A stretch of DNA of 64,000 nt from an uncultured Eubacteriaceae bacterium (GTDB taxonomy: Bacteria; Bacillota; Clostridia; Lachnospirales; CAG-274), in contig CAMMIW010000005.1 of the NCBI GenBank assembly GCA_946497035.1, forward strand, positions 1 to 64,000, in the 5' to 3' direction. Positions 1 to 8,545 of the stretch are shown here, in pieces. A model generated the notes under the pieces. It was not told where the DNA came from. It worked only from the letters and a program-made list of their open reading frames with translations, and searched no databases. Every line of letters begins with the position of its first letter. The stretch's first letter is position 1. The position numbers and the translations under genes were made by a program.

Positions 1-216
1 TTCATTATCTTCAAATAACGATTTTGATAACATTGATGACGAACCTTTAACTAACGATAGCCCTACAGAAAGTGTTTCTTCATTATCTTCAAATAACGAT
101 TTTGATAACATTGATGACGAACCTTTAACTAACAATATCCCTACAGAAAGTGTTTCTTCATTATCTTCAAATAACGATTTTGATAATATTGATAATGAAC
201 TTTTAACCAACGATAA
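1..216 (+). repeat. 78-bp in-frame tandem repeats
   Basis: Copies begin at 1, 79 and 157. The first two differ at only a few positions; the third matches for about 40 bases and then decays. The period is 26 codons, in frame with the LRR gene, so a change in copy number would lengthen or shorten the protein without a frameshift. The array continues off the left edge, so the total copy number is unknown. Confidence 0.9.
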
Positions 217-916
217 TGATACTAATAATAATGATACTTACAATATGGATATATTAGACGCATCTAAAGAAAGTATTAAAAATATGGTTAATGATTCACA
301 AGCAGAAGAAGATACAAGCGTTATATTACCAGATAACTATATAGAAGATGAAATTCGCTATCAACTATGTTTAACTAACAAAGAACCTATAACAAAAAAT
401 GTTTTAAAAAAGCTTGAAAGAATAGATTTTTTTGAAATAAATGATAGTGATTTAGATGTATATTGCCATTTTTTATCAGAATATACAAATATAAAATCAA
501 TCGTTATAGATTCTTTAAACCCATTAAAATATGATGGTAAAATAGATAAAAATGATAACAATCTTGGTTTAAAAAATATTGCTCCATTAAATAGCCTTGC
601 AAATTTAGAAGAATTAAGCTTTAATTGGGGTATAGAAAATATAGATTTTTCATCTTTATCAAGTTTACCTACGTTAAAAAAATTAGAAATAAAATTTGGT
701 ATGTTAAATGATATAAATTTTGTATCTGGTTTTGAAAACTTAGAGCATTTAGAAATTATGTTGTCAAATAATGTTCAAGATTTATCACCTTTAACAAATT
801 TATCAAAATTAAATAAATTATATTTGTATACAAATAAAAAATTATATATAGAAATATTAAAAAATCTTAAAAATTTAAAATATCTATATATAAATGGCGA
901 AAGCGTAAACTTATAA
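2..916 (+). CDS. Leucine-rich-repeat protein, 5' end missing
   Basis: The reading frame is open from the window edge to the TAA at 914-916, so the start lies outside the window. The first ~60 visible residues are two full and one decaying copy of a 26-residue Asp/Asn/Ser-rich unit. The rest is a run of short leucine-rich repeats, with pieces such as LANLEELSF, LPTLKKLEI, FENLEHLEI and LSKLNKLYL. Internalin-like LRR proteins usually bind other proteins at the cell surface, but no signal peptide or anchor is visible in this fragment, so location and partner are unknown. The ATG at 245 is internal: it has no ribosome binding site and the frame continues upstream. The gene ends at a strong hairpin shared with the convergent polyamine cluster. 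Confidence 0.75.
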   Translation, partial: SLSSNNDFDNIDDEPLTNDSPTESVSSLSSNNDFDNIDDEPLTNNIPTESVSSLSSNNDFDNIDNELLTNDNDTNNNDTYNMDILDASKESIKNMVNDSQAEEDTSVILPDNYIEDEIRYQLCLTNKEPITKNVLKKLERIDFFEINDSDLDVYCHFLSEYTNIKSIVIDSLNPLKYDGKIDKNDNNLGLKNIAPLNSLANLEELSFNWGIENIDFSSLSSLPTLKKLEIKFGMLNDINFVSGFENLEHLEIMLSNNVQDLSPLTNLSKLNKLYLYTNKKLYIEILKNLKNLKYLYINGESVNL

Positions 917-922
917 TAGTTA

Positions 923-960
923 AAAAAGGCAATGTTTTATATATTAAACGTTGCCTTTTT
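923..960. terminator. Bidirectional intrinsic terminator
   Basis: A 15-bp stem (923-937 with 946-960, one G-T pair) closes an 8-base loop. It has an A-run on the left and a T-run on the right, so it can serve both the rightward LRR gene and the leftward polyamine cluster. Confidence 0.85.
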
Positions 961-990
961 ATTAACATTTATAATAAAAATAACTTTATT

Positions 991-2127
991 TTATGACAAT
1001 CTATTTTTAAAATCTTCATAGCCAAAACTTTTTATTAATTTTATACCATATTTTTCTGTATTAAAATATATAGAAGGTAAATTTATACCATTAAAAGTAT
1101 TGTTTTTTACCATAGAATAAATAGCCATATCACAAAAAACTAATCTGTCCCCTTCTTTTAAAGGTTTTTTAAAAGAATAATCTCCTATAACATCTCCAGA
1201 TAAACAAGTAGGGCAACCAAGACGATATGTATATTCATATTGGTTAGGCTCTCCTGCTCCTATTATTTTAGGCCTATAAGGCATTTCTAAAACATCTGGC
1301 ATATGGCAAGTGGCAGATGTATCTAATATAGCTATATCCATACCATTTTTCATTGTATCTAAAACAGTAGCTACCAAAAATCCTGTATTTAAGGCGATAG
1401 CCTCTCCTGGTTCTAAATATACATCTATATTATATTTATTTTTTATAAACATTATACACTCTATAAGAGTATCTATATCATAATCTTCTCTAGTAATATG
1501 ATGGCCACCACCAAAATTTAACCATTTCATATTTTTAATATATTTACCAAATTTCTCATCTACTACTTTTAATGTACGTTTTAATGTATCTGAATTTTGC
1601 TCACACATAGTATGAAAATGTAAGCCATCTAAACCTTCTATATACTCTTTTTCAAAATTTTCTAATGTTATGCCCATTCTAGAATTTTCAAAACATGGGT
1701 TATACATATCTGTTTCTATCTCAGAATATTCTGGGTTAATTCTAATACCTACCTCTACCTTTTTATCATAATTTTTTATTTTTTCTTTATATTTTTTATA
1801 TTGATTAAAATTATTAAAAACTATATGATCGCTATATTTTAATATATCGTCAAAATCTCTTTCTAAATATGCTGGCGAATATATGTGAACCTCTTTGCCC
1901 ATTTCTTCATAACCTAGCCTAGCTTCAAACAATGAGCTAGATGTTACCCCTTTTAAATATTCACCTACAATATTAAAAGTAGAAAACATAGAAAAAGCTT
2001 TTGTAGCGAGCAAAATTTTTGCTCCTGTTTTATCTTGCACATATTTTAAAATTTCAAGATTTTTTCTAAGTAATTTTTCATCTACAATATAACAAGGTGT
2101 TTCTACCTTATTAAAATCTATATTCAT
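991..2127 (-). CDS. nspC: Carboxynorspermidine decarboxylase
   Basis: This is a PLP-dependent fold-III decarboxylase that converts carboxynorspermidine or carboxyspermidine to norspermidine or spermidine, the last step of the aspartate-semialdehyde route to polyamines. The PLP lysine lies in LLATKAFSMF near residue 43. Other family signatures are HFHTMCEQ, the glycine loop FGGGHH, EPGEA and the C-terminal CPTCLSGDVIGDY with the active-site cysteine. Length (378 aa) is normal. The start follows AAGGAGG. It lies 11 bp after the acetyltransferase and downstream of the carboxynorspermidine synthase, so the three genes probably form one leftward operon. Whether the product is spermidine or norspermidine cannot be told from sequence. 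Confidence 0.92.
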   Translation of the reverse strand: MNIDFNKVETPCYIVDEKLLRKNLEILKYVQDKTGAKILLATKAFSMFSTFNIVGEYLKGVTSSSLFEARLGYEEMGKEVHIYSPAYLERDFDDILKYSDHIVFNNFNQYKKYKEKIKNYDKKVEVGIRINPEYSEIETDMYNPCFENSRMGITLENFEKEYIEGLDGLHFHTMCEQNSDTLKRTLKVVDEKFGKYIKNMKWLNFGGGHHITREDYDIDTLIECIMFIKNKYNIDVYLEPGEAIALNTGFLVATVLDTMKNGMDIAILDTSATCHMPDVLEMPYRPKIIGAGEPNQYEYTYRLGCPTCLSGDVIGDYSFKKPLKEGDRLVFCDMAIYSMVKNNTFNGINLPSIYFNTEKYGIKLIKSFGYEDFKNRLS

Positions 2128-2138
2128 TTTTTTCCTCC

Positions 2139-2594
2139 TTAAAATTTTTTAACCATAACAAGCTCTCCGTTTATATCTTTTTCCCCATTAAAATTAAAAC
2201 CTAATTTTTTATAAAAATTAATAGCTATAATGTTATTTTCATATACACTTAAATAAACTTTGTTATAGTTATAGTTATATTCATTTTTTATTTTTTCTAA
2301 GAGAATAGGTAAAATTATTTTAGCATATCCTTTATTTTGATATTTTTTATCTATTAAAAATCTATCAAGCCAAACTCTGCCATTTTTACCTTCATTTTTA
2401 AATAAACCATACATAGCAAAACCTACATATACATTGTCTATTTTTAAAATAGTAGGCCTCCAATAATTTTTCTTTCTAGCCTCTTTTATACAATTATAAA
2501 CTGTTTCTATATTATTTTTTTGATTTTTAGCAACTTTTAGTTTATATGCTTTTGTTCTATTTTTTTTATTAACTTTTTCAAATTGTATTTGCAA
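2139..2594 (-). CDS. GNAT acetyltransferase, BltD-like (spermine/spermidine type)
   Basis: A 151-aa GNAT-fold protein. The RPTILKIDNVYVGFAMYG, WLDRFLIDKKYQNKGYAK (acetyl-CoA loop) and LSVYENNIIAINFYKKLGF segments resemble Bacillus BltD-type spermine/spermidine N-acetyltransferases. The start is TTG at 2594, preceded by AAGGTG; no ATG lies in a suitable place. Its position between two polyamine synthesis genes supports a polyamine substrate, presumably to limit excess product. The substrate is inferred from resemblance and context only. Confidence 0.78.
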   Translation of the reverse strand: MQIQFEKVNKKNRTKAYKLKVAKNQKNNIETVYNCIKEARKKNYWRPTILKIDNVYVGFAMYGLFKNEGKNGRVWLDRFLIDKKYQNKGYAKIILPILLEKIKNEYNYNYNKVYLSVYENNIIAINFYKKLGFNFNGEKDINGELVMVKKF

Positions 2595-2616
2595 AATTAC
2601 ACCTTCAAACTATTAT

Positions 2617-2641
2617 AGGCCAAAGACATTGTCTTTAGCCT
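2617..2641 (-). other. Intercistronic hairpin in the polyamine operon
   Basis: In the leftward transcript an 11-bp stem (one G-U pair) closes a 3-base loop, between the synthase stop and the acetyltransferase TTG start. No U-run follows it in the direction of transcription, so it does not look like a simple terminator. It could stabilise or process the mRNA, or damp the downstream genes. Confidence 0.5.
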
Positions 2642-2654
2642 TTTGTTTTAAATA

Positions 2655-3854
2655 TTAATCTACCATATCAGGGTTAAAGCTTTCTTTCCAAGGAAGTCCC
2701 CATTTATTAAGCTCTTCCATAAATGGATCTGGATCAAACTCTTCTATGTTATATACACCCGCTTTATCCCATTTTTTAGTCATAATCATCATAGCACCAA
2801 TCATAGCAGGAACACCTGTTGTATAAGAAATAGCTTGAGAACCTACCTCTTTATAACACTCTTGATGATCACAAACATTATAAAGATAATATGTTTTCTC
2901 TTTACCATCTTTTATCCCTTTAAATATACAGCCTATATTTGTTTTACCTTTAGTTCTAGGACCTAAGCTAGCAGGATCTGGTAAAATAGCTTTTAAAAAT
3001 TGAATAGGTACAATTTCTTTACCTTCAAAATTGATAGGCTCAATGCTTGTCATACCTACATTTTCTAAAACTCTAAGATGAGTTAAATATTTTTCAGAAA
3101 ATGTCATAAAAAATCTTATTCTTTTAATACCAGTTATATTTAAAGCTAAAGATTCTAGCTCTTCATGGTATAAAAGATACATATCTTTTTCACCTATTTC
3201 AGGAAAATTATAAACTCTTTTAATCTCCATAGGCTCAGTTTCTACAAATTCACCATTTTCAAAATATCTACCTTTAGATGTTATCTCACGAATATTTATT
3301 TCTGGGTTAAAATTTGTAGCAAAATGATGGCCGTGATCACCTGCGTTTGCATCTAATATATCTATATAATGTATTTCATCAAAATGGTGTTTTAAAGCAT
3401 ATGCCGAAAATACCCCTGTAACACCAGGATCAAAACCGCTACCTAAAAGAGCTGTTATGCCTGCCTCTTTAAATTTTTCTCTATAAGCCCATTGCCATTT
3501 ATATTCAAATTTGGCAGTATCTAAAGGCTCATAATTAGCCGTATCAACATAATGCACCTTTGTAGCAAGGCAAGCGTCCATTATAGTTAAATCTTGATAA
3601 GGCAATGCAAGGTTAATAACAACATCTGGCTTAAAATCATTAATTAAAGCAATAATTTCGTCAACATCATCTGCATCAAGCTGAGCTGTTGATATTTTAG
3701 TGCGTCCTCCGTCAAGCTTCTCTTTTAAAGCATCACATTTAGACTTTGTACGGCTAGCGATACAAATTTCTTCAAAAACATCTGGATTTTGGCAGCATTT
3801 ATGAACTGTAACACTAGCAACTCCACCAGCACCAATAATTAAGGCTTTTCCCAT
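2655..3854 (-). CDS. Carboxynorspermidine synthase (saccharopine dehydrogenase family)
   Basis: A 399-aa NAD(P)-dependent enzyme that reductively condenses aspartate semialdehyde with a diamine, giving carboxy(nor)spermidine. The Rossmann nucleotide loop is at the N terminus (ALIIGAGGVASV). Family segments include CIASRTKSKC, GSGFDPGVTGVFSAYA, DANAGDHGHHFATNFNPEIN and the C-terminal TTGVPAMIGAMM. The start is ATG at 3854, with TCCTCC (GGAGGA on this strand) at 3865-3870; the 17 upstream in-frame residues are unlikely to be translated. It is the first gene of the leftward polyamine operon and is divergent from coaBC. Lysine-pathway saccharopine dehydrogenases are homologous, but neighbouring nspC settles the role. 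Confidence 0.9.
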   Translation of the reverse strand: MGKALIIGAGGVASVTVHKCCQNPDVFEEICIASRTKSKCDALKEKLDGGRTKISTAQLDADDVDEIIALINDFKPDVVINLALPYQDLTIMDACLATKVHYVDTANYEPLDTAKFEYKWQWAYREKFKEAGITALLGSGFDPGVTGVFSAYALKHHFDEIHYIDILDANAGDHGHHFATNFNPEINIREITSKGRYFENGEFVETEPMEIKRVYNFPEIGEKDMYLLYHEELESLALNITGIKRIRFFMTFSEKYLTHLRVLENVGMTSIEPINFEGKEIVPIQFLKAILPDPASLGPRTKGKTNIGCIFKGIKDGKEKTYYLYNVCDHQECYKEVGSQAISYTTGVPAMIGAMMIMTKKWDKAGVYNIEEFDPDPFMEELNKWGLPWKESFNPDMVD

Positions 3855-4076
3855 TTCTTTTTTATCCTCCAAAAAAATAATTATTTTTAATATACAACAA
3901 TACAAATATTGTTTTTGTAAATCTAATTATACAAAATAAAACCTAATTAATCAAGATTTTTAAAAAAATAATTAAAAAAATTTTTTAATATATACAAATA
4001 ATATATTTTTTATGATAAAATATATAAAAAATATTTAACTAAATTTAAAAATACTCTAAAATTTAAGGAGAAAAAT

Positions 4077-5273
4077 ATGTTAAAAGGAAAATGTGTTGTA
4101 ATAGGTGTTACAGGTGGTATAGCTTGCTATAAGGTTGCAAATCTAGTTAGTATGTTAAAAAAATCTGGTGCAGATGTAAATGTTATAATGACAAAAAATG
4201 CTACCCAGTTTATATCTCCTTTAACTTTTGAAACTTTAAGTGGAAATAAATGTATTATAGATACTTTTGAAAGAAAAGCTAACTATGATGTTGAGCATAT
4301 ATCTTTAGCAAAAAAAGCAGATATTATAATGATAGCCCCTGCCACTGCCAATATTATAGCAAAAATAGCTAACGGCATAGCAGATGATATGCTTACTACT
4401 ACTATTTTAGCTTCTAAGTGTAAAAAAATAGTAGCCCCTGCTATGAATACTAATATGTATGAAAATAAAATAACTCAAGATAATATAGAAAAACTAAAAT
4501 ATTATGATTTTGAGATTATAGAGCCTGCTTGTGGCCTTTTAGCTTGTAAAGATATAGGTATTGGTAAAATGCCTGAACCTAATATTTTATTTGAATATAT
4601 ATTAAAAGAATTGGCTTTTGAAAAAACTATGAAAGGTAAAAATGTTTTAATATCTGCAGGTGCTACTTGTGAATATATAGACCCTGTTAGATATATAACA
4701 AATCCTTCTAGCGGTAAAATGGGATTTTCTCTTGCTAAAGTATGTATGTTAAAAGGTGCTAATGTTACATTAGTTTGTGGAAAAACAAGTGTAGAACCGC
4801 CTATGTTCACTAATATTATTAATGTTGTATCTGCTCAAGATATGTTTAATACTTTTAAAGATATACATAAAAATTTTGATATAATTTTTATGACAGCAGC
4901 CGTATCTGATTTTACACCTGCAAATATTCATACAGAAAAAGTAAAAAAACATATGGTAAATGATAATAATTTACAATTAAAACAAACACAAGATATTTTA
5001 AAATATTTAGGAGAAAATAAACCAAAAGAGCAAATATTATGCGGTTTTTCTATGGAAACAGAAAATCTTTTAGAAAATTCTAAAATAAAGCTTAATAAAA
5101 AAAATTTAGATTATATTGTAGCTAATAATTTAAAAGAAGAAGGTGCGGGTTTTGGTGTAGATACAAATATAGCTACATTAATATCAAAAGATAATTGTAT
5201 ATCTTTTGATAAACTAACAAAATTTGAACTTGCCAACAAAATTGTAGATAATATATTAAATAATATGATCTAA
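4077..5273 (+). CDS. coaBC: Bifunctional phosphopantothenoylcysteine decarboxylase / phosphopantothenate-cysteine ligase
   Basis: Two steps of coenzyme A synthesis in one 398-aa protein. The N-terminal FMN decarboxylase half shows GVTGGIACYKVANLV, the catalytic His in HISLAKKAD, PAMNTNMYEN and the cysteine flap EPACGLLACKDIG. The C-terminal ligase half shows SAGATCEYIDPVRYITNPSS and TAAVSDFTP. The start follows AAGGAG at 4065-4070. It is a stand-alone rightward gene, divergent from the polyamine operon, ending at a strong terminator. Confidence 0.95.
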   Translation: MLKGKCVVIGVTGGIACYKVANLVSMLKKSGADVNVIMTKNATQFISPLTFETLSGNKCIIDTFERKANYDVEHISLAKKADIIMIAPATANIIAKIANGIADDMLTTTILASKCKKIVAPAMNTNMYENKITQDNIEKLKYYDFEIIEPACGLLACKDIGIGKMPEPNILFEYILKELAFEKTMKGKNVLISAGATCEYIDPVRYITNPSSGKMGFSLAKVCMLKGANVTLVCGKTSVEPPMFTNIINVVSAQDMFNTFKDIHKNFDIIFMTAAVSDFTPANIHTEKVKKHMVNDNNLQLKQTQDILKYLGENKPKEQILCGFSMETENLLENSKIKLNKKNLDYIVANNLKEEGAGFGVDTNIATLISKDNCISFDKLTKFELANKIVDNILNNMI

Positions 5274-5277
5274 TAAT

Positions 5278-5324
5278 AAAAAGACAAGAAATAAAATTAA
5301 ACATATTTTATATCTTGTCTTTTT
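5278..5324. terminator. Bidirectional intrinsic terminator
   Basis: A perfect 12-bp stem (5278-5289 with 5313-5324) begins with five A and ends with five T. It lies between convergent coaBC and the DUF2085 gene. Confidence 0.85.
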
Positions 5325-5332
5325 CTTTAAAA

Positions 5333-5740
5333 TTAATTTAAAAAATGGCTATATTTATATAACCAAGGATTATCTGGCTGTATAACACTAACAATTTTTA
5401 AAGCAGTTTCAAAAGCAAAATAATGAAATTTTAAAAATAAAAATATAAAAGCTATACCAAATAAAAAACCTGTTATTACTCTTTTTAAATTGTTACTTTC
5501 ATAGCTAGTTAAAAGTTGTATAAATCCATCTAAAACTAAAGGTAAGCTTAATAAAATAATATAAAACCAGTTTAAATCTTTTATTTTAATAGCAATAAAT
5601 ATACCTAATATCATACCTATAAGCTCCCCTGTACATCTAGCACAAATAGGAAACTGTTTACCTTTATAAAAAAATGATCTATCTTTTCTACAATGGCACA
5701 TAAAAAATATTTTTAAAAATTTGGATAATTTATTATACAT
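5333..5740 (-). CDS. DUF2085 membrane protein
   Basis: A 135-aa membrane protein with the DUF2085 signature: an N-terminal cysteine/histidine cluster (MCHCRKDRSFF, FPICARCTGELIG), then three hydrophobic segments at about residues 40-52, 58-78 and 88-103. The paired Cys-His motifs suggest a bound metal, but the family has no established function. AGGTG precedes the ATG. It is a short leftward gene. Confidence 0.8.
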   Translation of the reverse strand: MYNKLSKFLKIFFMCHCRKDRSFFYKGKQFPICARCTGELIGMILGIFIAIKIKDLNWFYIILLSLPLVLDGFIQLLTSYESNNLKRVITGFLFGIAFIFLFLKFHYFAFETALKIVSVIQPDNPWLYKYSHFLN

Positions 5741-5831
5741 AATGCACCTAAATAATAATTTAATATTAAATAAAATATTTATAAATAATTTTTTTCATTT
5801 AACTCACATAATAAAAATAACTATAAAGCAT

Positions 5832-5880
5832 AAAAAACAAGTTTTTATAATAATAATATATCCTTATAAACCTGCTTTTT
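5832..5880 (-). terminator. Intrinsic terminator for the zinc-ribbon membrane gene
   Basis: Read leftward, 5868-5880 pairs with 5832-5844 through an A/T-rich stem with two G-U pairs, and the T-run comes last. Read rightward, the same positions are A-C mismatches, so the hairpin suits only leftward transcription. Confidence 0.6.
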
Positions 5881-5908
5881 ATATTAAAAAATACATAAAT
5901 AGATTATT

Positions 5909-6193
5909 TTAAACCTCTAACATAAGGCTTAACAAAACTATCATTATAACATATAAAATGCAGAAAACTAAATATATAAAGAAACCAATTATACATTTTT
6001 TAGCAGTATTTGGCTTTTGATCTTTCCATACAAAATATAAAACCAAGCCTGCAACAGGCACACAACACCCTAAAAAAGCCCAACCTACATTACCTGTATC
6101 TACAACATTGTTAATTTGTGCACCACAATTTTGGCAAGCTATACAATTATCAGGTAGCTCCTTACCACAATTTTGACAAAACATCACTTTCAC
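5909..6193 (-). CDS. Small zinc-ribbon membrane protein
   Basis: The N-terminal zinc ribbon has two CxxC pairs (FCQNCGKELP, IACQNCGAQI), followed by two hydrophobic segments at about residues 36-54 and 66-92. Proteins of this layout are common in Clostridia and have no assigned role. The start is uncertain: GTG at 6193 or ATG at 6184 (MFCQNCG), neither with a good Shine-Dalgarno sequence. I favour the ATG on family grounds. A dedicated leftward terminator follows. Confidence 0.7.
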   Translation of the reverse strand: MKVMFCQNCGKELPDNCIACQNCGAQINNVVDTGNVGWAFLGCCVPVAGLVLYFVWKDQKPNTAKKCIIGFFIYLVFCILYVIMIVLLSLMLEV

Positions 6194-6495
6194 TCATTGC
6201 AATATTATAAAAAATAACAAAACAATATATGTCAAATTAATATAAATTATACCATTATTTTTTATTTTTTTCAATAACTCTTTTATTTATATGTAATTTT
6301 TAACTATATTATTGTAATACTTTACAAAAAATATTTATTATATAATTATATAATACAATAATTAAATATATTAATAAAAATAAATTAAAACTATTTTTCT
6401 ATAAAATATATAATAATTATTGATTTTATGTTTAAAACAATATATAATAAATTATTATATATTATTTATAAATTATTGATAAGTAAGGAGATAAA
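6194..6495. other. A+T-rich intergenic region with a long dyad
   Basis: Divergent upstream region of the zinc-ribbon gene and the XRE regulator. The clearest structure is a perfect 12-bp inverted repeat with a 1-base centre (6439-6450 and 6452-6463), about 30 bp before the regulator's start codon. It consists only of A and T, so chance is a real possibility. I cannot point to one convincing promoter. Confidence 0.4.
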
Positions 6496-6834
6496 ATGTG
6501 TATTAATAAAAAACTAACAGAACTTAGAAAAGAGCTAAATTTAAGCAAGAAAAAGCTTTCAGAAATATTAGATATGAAATATACTACTTATGTAAACTAT
6601 GAAGGTGGCCTAAGAGAGCCTAGCTTTGAATTTTTAATAAAAATAGCAAAGTTTTATAACGTATCTATAGATTATATTTTTGGTGTTACTGATGTAAAGC
6701 TACCTTTTTATGATAAAAGTTTAAACATTGTAGAAGAAGATTTAGATTTTATAAAAAAATATAAACAATTAGATGATTATAGCAAAATTGTAGTAAATAA
6801 TATAATAGACTTAGAGCTAAAAAGAAATGAATAA
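6496..6834 (+). CDS. XRE-family helix-turn-helix regulator
   Basis: A 112-aa DNA-binding protein with an N-terminal Cro/C1-type HTH (residues ~7-62: LTELRKELNLSKKKLSEILD, then the VSIDYIFGVTD end typical of this family). A short C-terminal tail resembles the dimerisation tails of SinR-like regulators. The start follows AAGGAG at 6485-6490. It sits alone between two terminators, so no target gene is implied by position; the dyad upstream may be its own operator. Confidence 0.85.
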   Translation: MCINKKLTELRKELNLSKKKLSEILDMKYTTYVNYEGGLREPSFEFLIKIAKFYNVSIDYIFGVTDVKLPFYDKSLNIVEEDLDFIKKYKQLDDYSKIVVNNIIDLELKRNE

Positions 6835-6873
6835 ATAAAATTAAGCTCTTTTTAAATATCTGTTATAAAATCT

Positions 6874-6905
6874 AAAAAGCTGTAGATTTTTACCTACAGC
6901 TTTTT
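6874..6905. terminator. Bidirectional intrinsic terminator
   Basis: A perfect 12-bp stem (6874-6885 with 6894-6905), flanked by A- and T-runs, lies between the convergent XRE regulator and the DUF4364 gene. Confidence 0.9.
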
Positions 6906-6907
6906 TA

Positions 6908-7438
6908 TTATTTTTCATCATTATTTAATAAATTTTTAATAAAAGATAAATAATATTTAGATGCATCTTTTTTCCAGTTATCACAAATAGTATTTGCATA
7001 TTTTTTAGAAGCAACTTTCAAATTTAGCTCCATAAGGGTAGATTTATTTTCATATACAGCACATTTTACAATATATTCGTTATCTTTTTCTGTAAAATTA
7101 GCTACTATATCTAAATCTTTTTTTATTTGATTTTTATTAACAGCTACATATTCATTTATTTTTTCTTTTGTAGCAATAGGTATAAGATTTTCAAAAAGGC
7201 TTAATGTTTTATACCCTTTTTTAGATATTGTATAAGTAGTTTTATTATGTTCTACATTTTTTATAATATATTCACTTTCTGTTAGCTCGCTAAGATAATT
7301 AGAAAGGGAAAAATAATCCATATATTCAGAAGCTAAAGCAAACTCTTGTATATAAGATAAAGACATAGGCAAATTTATTTTATGTAACATATACATTATT
7401 ATAAGTTTACTTTCTGCTAATTTTGAAGAGTTTTTCAT
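6908..7438 (-). CDS. DUF4364 family protein (winged-helix-like)
   Basis: A 176-aa protein matching the DUF4364 family found across Clostridia. The N-terminal half (residues ~1-75) reads like a winged helix of the PadR/MarR kind (KLIIMYMLHKINLPMSLSYI, YTISKKGYKTLSLF). The C-terminal half is a conserved domain of unknown role. AGAGGTG precedes the ATG. DNA binding is inferred from the fold only; target and ligand are unknown. Confidence 0.75.
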   Translation of the reverse strand: MKNSSKLAESKLIIMYMLHKINLPMSLSYIQEFALASEYMDYFSLSNYLSELTESEYIIKNVEHNKTTYTISKKGYKTLSLFENLIPIATKEKINEYVAVNKNQIKKDLDIVANFTEKDNEYIVKCAVYENKSTLMELNLKVASKKYANTICDNWKKDASKYYLSFIKNLLNNDEK

Positions 7439-7549
7439 TTATAACACCTCTTAAATTTTTATAGTCAATAATCATTATACAATAAAAATTTTATTATGTC
7501 GATAATATTTAATAATAATTTATAATATTTTTTATATAAAAAACAATAC

Positions 7550-8467
7550 TTATATAAATTTTTTACCTTGAAATGTATCTCTCTTTATAAGCTCTTTATT
7601 TATGCTATTAAGTACAACTTTTTTATTTAAACTCCATTTAGGCTCTATTAAAGTATTTTTATCGCCATCACCAGTTATTCTATGTATAATTATATTAGGT
7701 GGCAGTATTTCTATACAAGATACAACTATATCTACATAATCTTCTAATGTTAATACATAAAAAGGCTTTTTTATATATAATTTATGTAAAGGTGTACCTT
7801 CTATAATGTGAAGTAACTGTAGCTTAATACCACTAATATTAAATTTTGATACATATTTTACAGTGTTTAACATATCTTCTTTTGTTTCATAAGGTAAGCC
7901 TAAAATAGTATGCACTATAATATCTAAATTATATTTATTTAATATTTTAACACAATTTTCAAAAACAATATTTTCATAACATCTATTTATTAGCTTAATT
8001 GTTTCATTTTTAGACGTTTGAAAGCCTAGCTCTATACATACGTATATTTTTTCGTTTAATCTAGCTAAAAAACTAGCTATTTCTTCAGTTATACAATCTG
8101 GCCTTGTAGCTATAAAAATACCTACCACATAAGGCAAATTAGCCGCTTTTTCAAAAAGATTTTGCAAATATTCTAACGGTGCATAAGTATTTGTAAAAGC
8201 TTGAAAATAAGCTATATATTTGCCTTCTTTCCATTTTTTATTCATTTTTTCTTTACTTTGGTAAAATTGTTTTTCTAAATCTAAAGCTCTATCTCCTGCA
8301 AAATCTCCAGAGCCTTTCTCACTACAAAATATACAACCGCTATAAGATAGCTTACCATCTCTATTTGGACAAGTAAAACCACCATCTAAAGAAACTTTTA
8401 TTATTTTATGTCCAAATTTTTCTCTAAAAAATTTATTAGCATTATTATATCTTATTTTATTTTCCAT
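7550..8467 (-). CDS. Radical SAM protein, TIGR01212/YhcC family
   Basis: A 305-aa radical SAM enzyme. The [4Fe-4S] cysteines lie in GGFTCPNRDGKLSYSGCIFC, the spacing of the TIGR01212 subfamily. Other conserved pieces are FQAFTNTYAP, IATRPDCI and ELGFQT. The reaction of this subfamily is not firmly established. The start is ATG at 8467, directly behind AGGAGG; the five codons further upstream would place the ribosome site inside the gene. Confidence 0.85.
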   Translation of the reverse strand: MENKIRYNNANKFFREKFGHKIIKVSLDGGFTCPNRDGKLSYSGCIFCSEKGSGDFAGDRALDLEKQFYQSKEKMNKKWKEGKYIAYFQAFTNTYAPLEYLQNLFEKAANLPYVVGIFIATRPDCITEEIASFLARLNEKIYVCIELGFQTSKNETIKLINRCYENIVFENCVKILNKYNLDIIVHTILGLPYETKEDMLNTVKYVSKFNISGIKLQLLHIIEGTPLHKLYIKKPFYVLTLEDYVDIVVSCIEILPPNIIIHRITGDGDKNTLIEPKWSLNKKVVLNSINKELIKRDTFQGKKFI

Positions 8468-8545
8468 ATAACCTCCTAACACTATATATAGTTTTTAATT
8501 TTTTTATCTACAATAATATTTTATTAAAATATGGCTATTTTCTAA

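Noticed and set aside
1-216. CRISPR-like array
   Set aside because: The 78-bp units abut with no spacers and are in frame with a protein gene.
3855-3905. Upstream start for the carboxynorspermidine synthase
   Set aside because: The extra residues lack family similarity and contain the ribosome site used by the ATG at 3854.
5721-5912. 63-codon rightward open frame between two leftward genes
   Set aside because: No ribosome site, composition dominated by Ile/Lys/Asn from A+T-rich DNA, and it overlaps a leftward terminator hairpin.
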